Source of the DNA: Holophagae bacterium
GTDB taxonomy: Bacteria; Acidobacteriota; Thermoanaerobaculia; Thermoanaerobaculales; Sulfomarinibacteraceae
DNA: 7,861 bases
Reading direction: 5' to 3'
Assembly (NCBI GenBank): GCA_030609785.1
Contig: JAUWTC010000097.1
Location: 1-7,861 of the forward strand
The notes under the pieces are model-generated. The model was given only the letters and a program-made list of their open reading frames with translations. It searched no databases and was not told where the DNA came from. The position numbers and the translations under genes were made by a program. Positions within the stretch are counted from its first letter, which is position 1. Every line of letters begins with the position of its first letter. This document shows positions 6,017-7,861 of this stretch, piece by piece.

Positions 6017-6033
6017 GTGAGGGATTGAGCAGA

Positions 6034-6286
6034 TGTTGGAAGGGTGGGGGTTGCCGACGATTGAACCCGAGAGCGCCCTCTCGGACGGCGCGTGCCATTC
6101 TTGATGTTGTCCTGCGCCGTCCTCCTGAATTGAGCAATGATTCGGACAACGTCAAGGGTGGCAACGCTCGGCGGGCTCGTCAGCAGCTGAATCTCGGCCA
6201 ATGCCGTAGGCCGCCGAGGTCATTTTTCGGAGGGGCGGTTGCCTTCCGAATCCTGAAATGTCGCCCCTCCGGGAAATGCGCCGAGC
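6034..6286 (+). repeat. Structured repeat element, copy A (candidate structured RNA or mobile element)
   Basis: Shares with 7559-7861, in the same orientation: a 5' box TGTTGGAAGG(G)TGGG, four hairpins and the 3' end AAATGCGCCGAGC. Hairpin 1: CCGAGAG/CTCTCGG (6067-6073, 6078-6084). Hairpin 2: 6093-6112 with 6144-6163, 20 pairs of which three are T-G wobbles, extending to 6090/6167 past one bulged A, around a 31-base loop. Hairpin 3: 6191-6198 with 6213-6220, inside a 35-base conserved core (6192-6226, one difference from copy B). Hairpin 4: 6221-6237 with 6262-6278, 17 pairs including two T-G wobbles. No protein reading is preserved between copies. It is named plus because the wobbles pair only in the plus-strand RNA. 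It starts 17 bp beyond the cytochrome's regulatory palindrome. I do not recognise the family. Confidence 0.8.
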
Positions 6287-6698
6287 GGGAGCGATCGGCA
6301 GTCGTTGGAGTTTTCGACGGCTTCAATGCGCTCCCGAAGGCCGGGGATGGATCATTGGGGTCGGTGGAGACGCCGCACCGGTCGCGGTGGCGGTCCCCCG
6401 ACGCGGACGCCGCCGCGGTTATCGAACGCGGTCGCTGTCGCGGCCCCTGTCGCGGTAGACGGACGCGGTCAACGGCCGCGGATCGCGGTCCCGGACGCGG
6501 TGCACCGACGCGGTTTGCGGACCCGGTCCACGGCCCCGAAGGCCGGCTTTGGAACCGTCAAGCCGGTGCGCTCCACCCTCATCCTCAATGCACCGCGCCC
6601 AAGAAGGACGGGAAAGTCGGACCTGGCACAGATGCCAGTCGCGGTTCACCGACGCGTACAAGAAAAAGAGTGTCCCTTTCTTTCCTTTCTTTTTGTTG
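6287..6698. other. Gene-free stretch with small inverted repeats and a GC-rich array
   Basis: No gene is supported. Open frames across it are arginine- and glycine-rich translations of the CGCGG array. It holds CGGGAGCG/CGCTCCCG (6286-6293, 6329-6336), directly abutting copy A and possibly its last hairpin; CCGGCTT/AAGCCGG (6543-6549, 6560-6566); CTGGCA/TGCCAG (6623-6628, 6633-6638); and a purine/pyrimidine-skewed run at 6661-6694 after the lipoprotein stop. Confidence 0.6.
6383..6526. repeat. Degenerate CGCGG array, 12-13 bp period
   Basis: CGCGG begins at 6383, 6402, 6414, 6427, 6439, 6451, 6464, 6477, 6484, 6496 and 6509, with a variant CCCGG at 6522. Apart from one 19-bp and one 7-bp step, every interval is 12 or 13 bp. 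Units often read CGCGGT-N6-GA. An outlying pair, CGCGG at 6640 and CGCGT at 6653, is again 13 bp apart, so the array may once have been longer. It codes for nothing I can support. Confidence 0.75.
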
Positions 6699-7325
6699 CT
6701 ACTCTTCGACCTTCTTCATCTCCCACGAGGACGCTTGAATGATGCCGTCACGCGTTAGGTAGTAGGTTTCATAGGAGATTGGTGCGATGTCCTCGTGCGT
6801 GACCGAGAACTCGAAAGTGTCCGAATTCGGATCCTCGACCTCGTAGTAACACTCCCCGAAGTACATCCCAGAGGCGATGATATGGGTCGGATTCTCGATG
6901 GGTAAGGTGGCGACGCCATCCCAGCCTGGCACGGCCTCGACGTGGTAATTGGGCTTGGATGCACCGACGAAGCCGTCCAACAAGACCATGTCGCCGTCAG
7001 TAAAGTTTGTGGAAACCTTGATCTCGATCTCGCCAACTAGGCCCTGTTTGCTCTCGTTCATCGTCGGCGAACAAGTTTGGATATCACTTCGGAGGGTGAG
7101 AAGGCGTCCGTCCAACTCCCAGTTCCCTGTCGTGGATTGGTTGTTAAATAGATCTCCGTCCAAGGTCATCTTGAAAGTGTGGTCAGCGAAGAACTCGAAA
7201 GTCTGGCAGTGCATGTGACAAGCCTGGTATGTCCCCACTACATCGCGTTCCTGAATCGCTGAAGAGCACGCCAGGCTCGCAACGGCTACGGCGAAAACGA
7301 CCGAACGCACCAAAGCGGTTCTCAT
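6699..7325 (-). CDS. Small predicted lipoprotein, function unknown
   Basis: 208 residues beginning with a lipoprotein signal: MRTALVRS, a hydrophobic stretch and the lipobox SLAC with the lipidated cysteine at C20. The mature part opens with DVVGTYQ, then FEFFADHTFKMTLDGD and TGNWELDGRLLTLRSD (residues 28-81). This 'G-x-Y ... F-x-x-D-x-T-F ... G-x-W-x-x-x-G-x-x-L-x-L' pattern is usual in small beta-barrel, lipocalin-like lipoproteins, but no known family is recognised. Cysteines at 36, 40, 85, 154 or nearby could form disulfides in the periplasm. AGGGA lies about 5 nt before the ATG. It is the only gene between the two structured elements, and its codon use is less GC-biased than that of its neighbours, which may point to transfer. 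No clear terminator follows; an AAAAAG/CTTTTT pairing at 6663-6694 is weak. Confidence 0.75.
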   Translation of the reverse strand: MRTALVRSVVFAVAVASLACSSAIQERDVVGTYQACHMHCQTFEFFADHTFKMTLDGDLFNNQSTTGNWELDGRLLTLRSDIQTCSPTMNESKQGLVGEIEIKVSTNFTDGDMVLLDGFVGASKPNYHVEAVPGWDGVATLPIENPTHIIASGMYFGECYYEVEDPNSDTFEFSVTHEDIAPISYETYYLTRDGIIQASSWEMKKVEE

Positions 7326-7558
7326 TTGGTCCCTGGGCTGAGCTAACTAGTAATCAGATTGCAAATGTGCAACCTACTTACCGGCCGGTTCAGATGTTGC
7401 GCGAGTCCTGGTTTCCTCATATCCCAAGCCTACAATAGGTTACGAATCCAGTCCACGCTGCGGACTGAAGGGCTGACGGAATTGAATATTGCAGCCTGCG
7501 GTGTTCGTTCAGATCCTGGTAGGACCACGCTCTGCACGCTGTGGGTGACGGTTCTCGG
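7326..7558. other. Intergenic region upstream of the lipoprotein gene
   Basis: No reading frame is convincing. It should hold the lipoprotein promoter, but no good -35/-10 pair stands out. A small hairpin AGTCC-ACGCTGC-GGACT lies near 7452-7468. Nothing else can be supported. Confidence 0.5.
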
Positions 7559-7861
7559 TGTTGGAAGGTGGGCACGGCACGCCGTGCCCCTACGTGGTCG
7601 CGATCGCTGTTGTTCGAAGTTGACGATGAATGCCAGATCCCAAGAGCGCCCCTCTTGGACGGGGCGTGCGGGGTCAGGCATTCTTCACCATGCAGACATC
7701 CCGAAACCGTGGTGTTGCGAAGAATGCCTGACCGGGCACCCCACGGCGACACCCTTGGCGACCGAGTCTCGGCCAACGCCGTAGGCCGCCGAGGTCATTT
7801 TCCTCAAGGGCTATGCACTCCCGACCTCTGAAATGTCGCCCTTGAGGAAAATGCGCCGAGC
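7559..7861 (+). repeat. Structured repeat element, copy B (reaches the window end)
   Basis: Second copy of the element at 6034-6286. Hairpin 1: CCAAGAG/CTCTTGG (7640-7646, 7652-7658). Hairpin 2: GGTCAGGCATTCTTC (7672-7686) with 7719-7733, 15 perfect pairs around a 32-base loop, prolonged by GTGC/GCAC (7666-7669, 7736-7739). Hairpin 3 lies in the conserved core 7767-7801. Hairpin 4: 7796-7811 with 7838-7853, 16 perfect pairs. The loop of hairpin 4 ends in CTGAAATGTC, as in copy A. Hairpins 2 and 4 have largely different sequences from copy A at the same place. The copy ends with AAATGCGCCGAGC at the last base of the window, so what follows is unseen. About 49 bases before hairpin 1 are absent from copy A. 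Confidence 0.8.
7570..7589. repeat. Palindrome GGGCACGGC-AC-GCCGTGCCC nested in copy B
   Basis: A perfect 9-bp inverted repeat with a 2-base centre, followed by CCTACG-like sequence. It lies in the segment of copy B (about 7573-7639) that is longer than the matching segment of copy A, so it looks like a short palindrome inserted into the element. I know similar GGCACGGC...GCCGTGCC palindromes as common dispersed repeats. Confidence 0.75.

Noticed and set aside
6383..6526. CRISPR array
   Set aside because: Units are 5 bp conserved with 7-8 bp between, far too short for repeats and spacers, and no cas gene is present.
6663..6694. Terminator for the lipoprotein gene
   Set aside because: The AAAAAG/CTTTTT pairing is AT-only, weak and within a purine/pyrimidine-skewed run.
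6025..6738. 237-residue plus-strand open frame across copy A and the CGCGG array
   Set aside because: Arginine-rich translation of a structured repeat and an array; frame not preserved in copy B.
7600..7607. GCGATCGC octamer as a HIP1-like motif
   Set aside because: A single occurrence in a GC-rich region has no significance.
7541..7831. Open frames on both strands across copy B
   Set aside because: They follow the structured element; stems and loops change between copies without keeping any reading frame.
6034..7861. Integron attC sites for the two structured copies
   Set aside because: No GTTRRRY/RYYYAAC core pair is visible at the ends and several separate hairpins replace the single attC stem; no integrase is in the window.

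Overview
The window is about 60% GC by eye and gene-dense from 1 to about 5930, then much poorer in genes and richer in repeats. No rRNA, tRNA, transposase or CRISPR array is visible. The genes suggest a Gram-negative-type bacterium: an exported HAO-type multiheme cytochrome c, a lipoprotein and a secreted M19 peptidase. An acidobacterial or deltaproteobacterial lineage is a guess from the mix of dispersed repeats and genes; nothing here fixes the phylum.

Left part (1-2870). The 5' end of murA (minus) and a plus-strand operon holC-yccF-dipeptidase diverge from an intergenic palindromic repeat (516-666). holC and yccF overlap by an ATGA junction; the M19 dipeptidase follows after 40 nt. A second member of the same palindromic repeat (2775-2870) follows the dipeptidase and supplies its stop codon. 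The MurA fragment carries Asp where most MurA enzymes have the fosfomycin-target Cys.

Middle part (2936-6020), all on the minus strand. In transcription order: an octaheme hydroxylamine-oxidoreductase-like cytochrome c, a good rho-independent terminator, a SAM-dependent methyltransferase, a 23-bp perfect inverted repeat, and a polytopic membrane protein with an 11-His loop (probable metal transporter). Upstream of the cytochrome lie a TTGAC-N4-GTCAA palindrome of the CRP/FNR type and two GTCACAAT boxes exactly 11 bp apart.

Right part (6034-7861). Two direct copies of a roughly 250-300 nt structured element (6034-6286 and 7559-7861) flank a CGCGG array of 12-13 bp period and a small lipoprotein gene. 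Several stems differ strongly in sequence between the copies yet stay fully paired, by compensatory changes and by T-G wobbles that pair only in the plus-strand transcript. The element matches nothing I can name and is the best candidate here for an undescribed system.

Three genes (murA, holC, the transporter) have a TANNNT -10-like box exactly 6 nt before ATG and no Shine-Dalgarno sequence, which suggests leaderless transcription.
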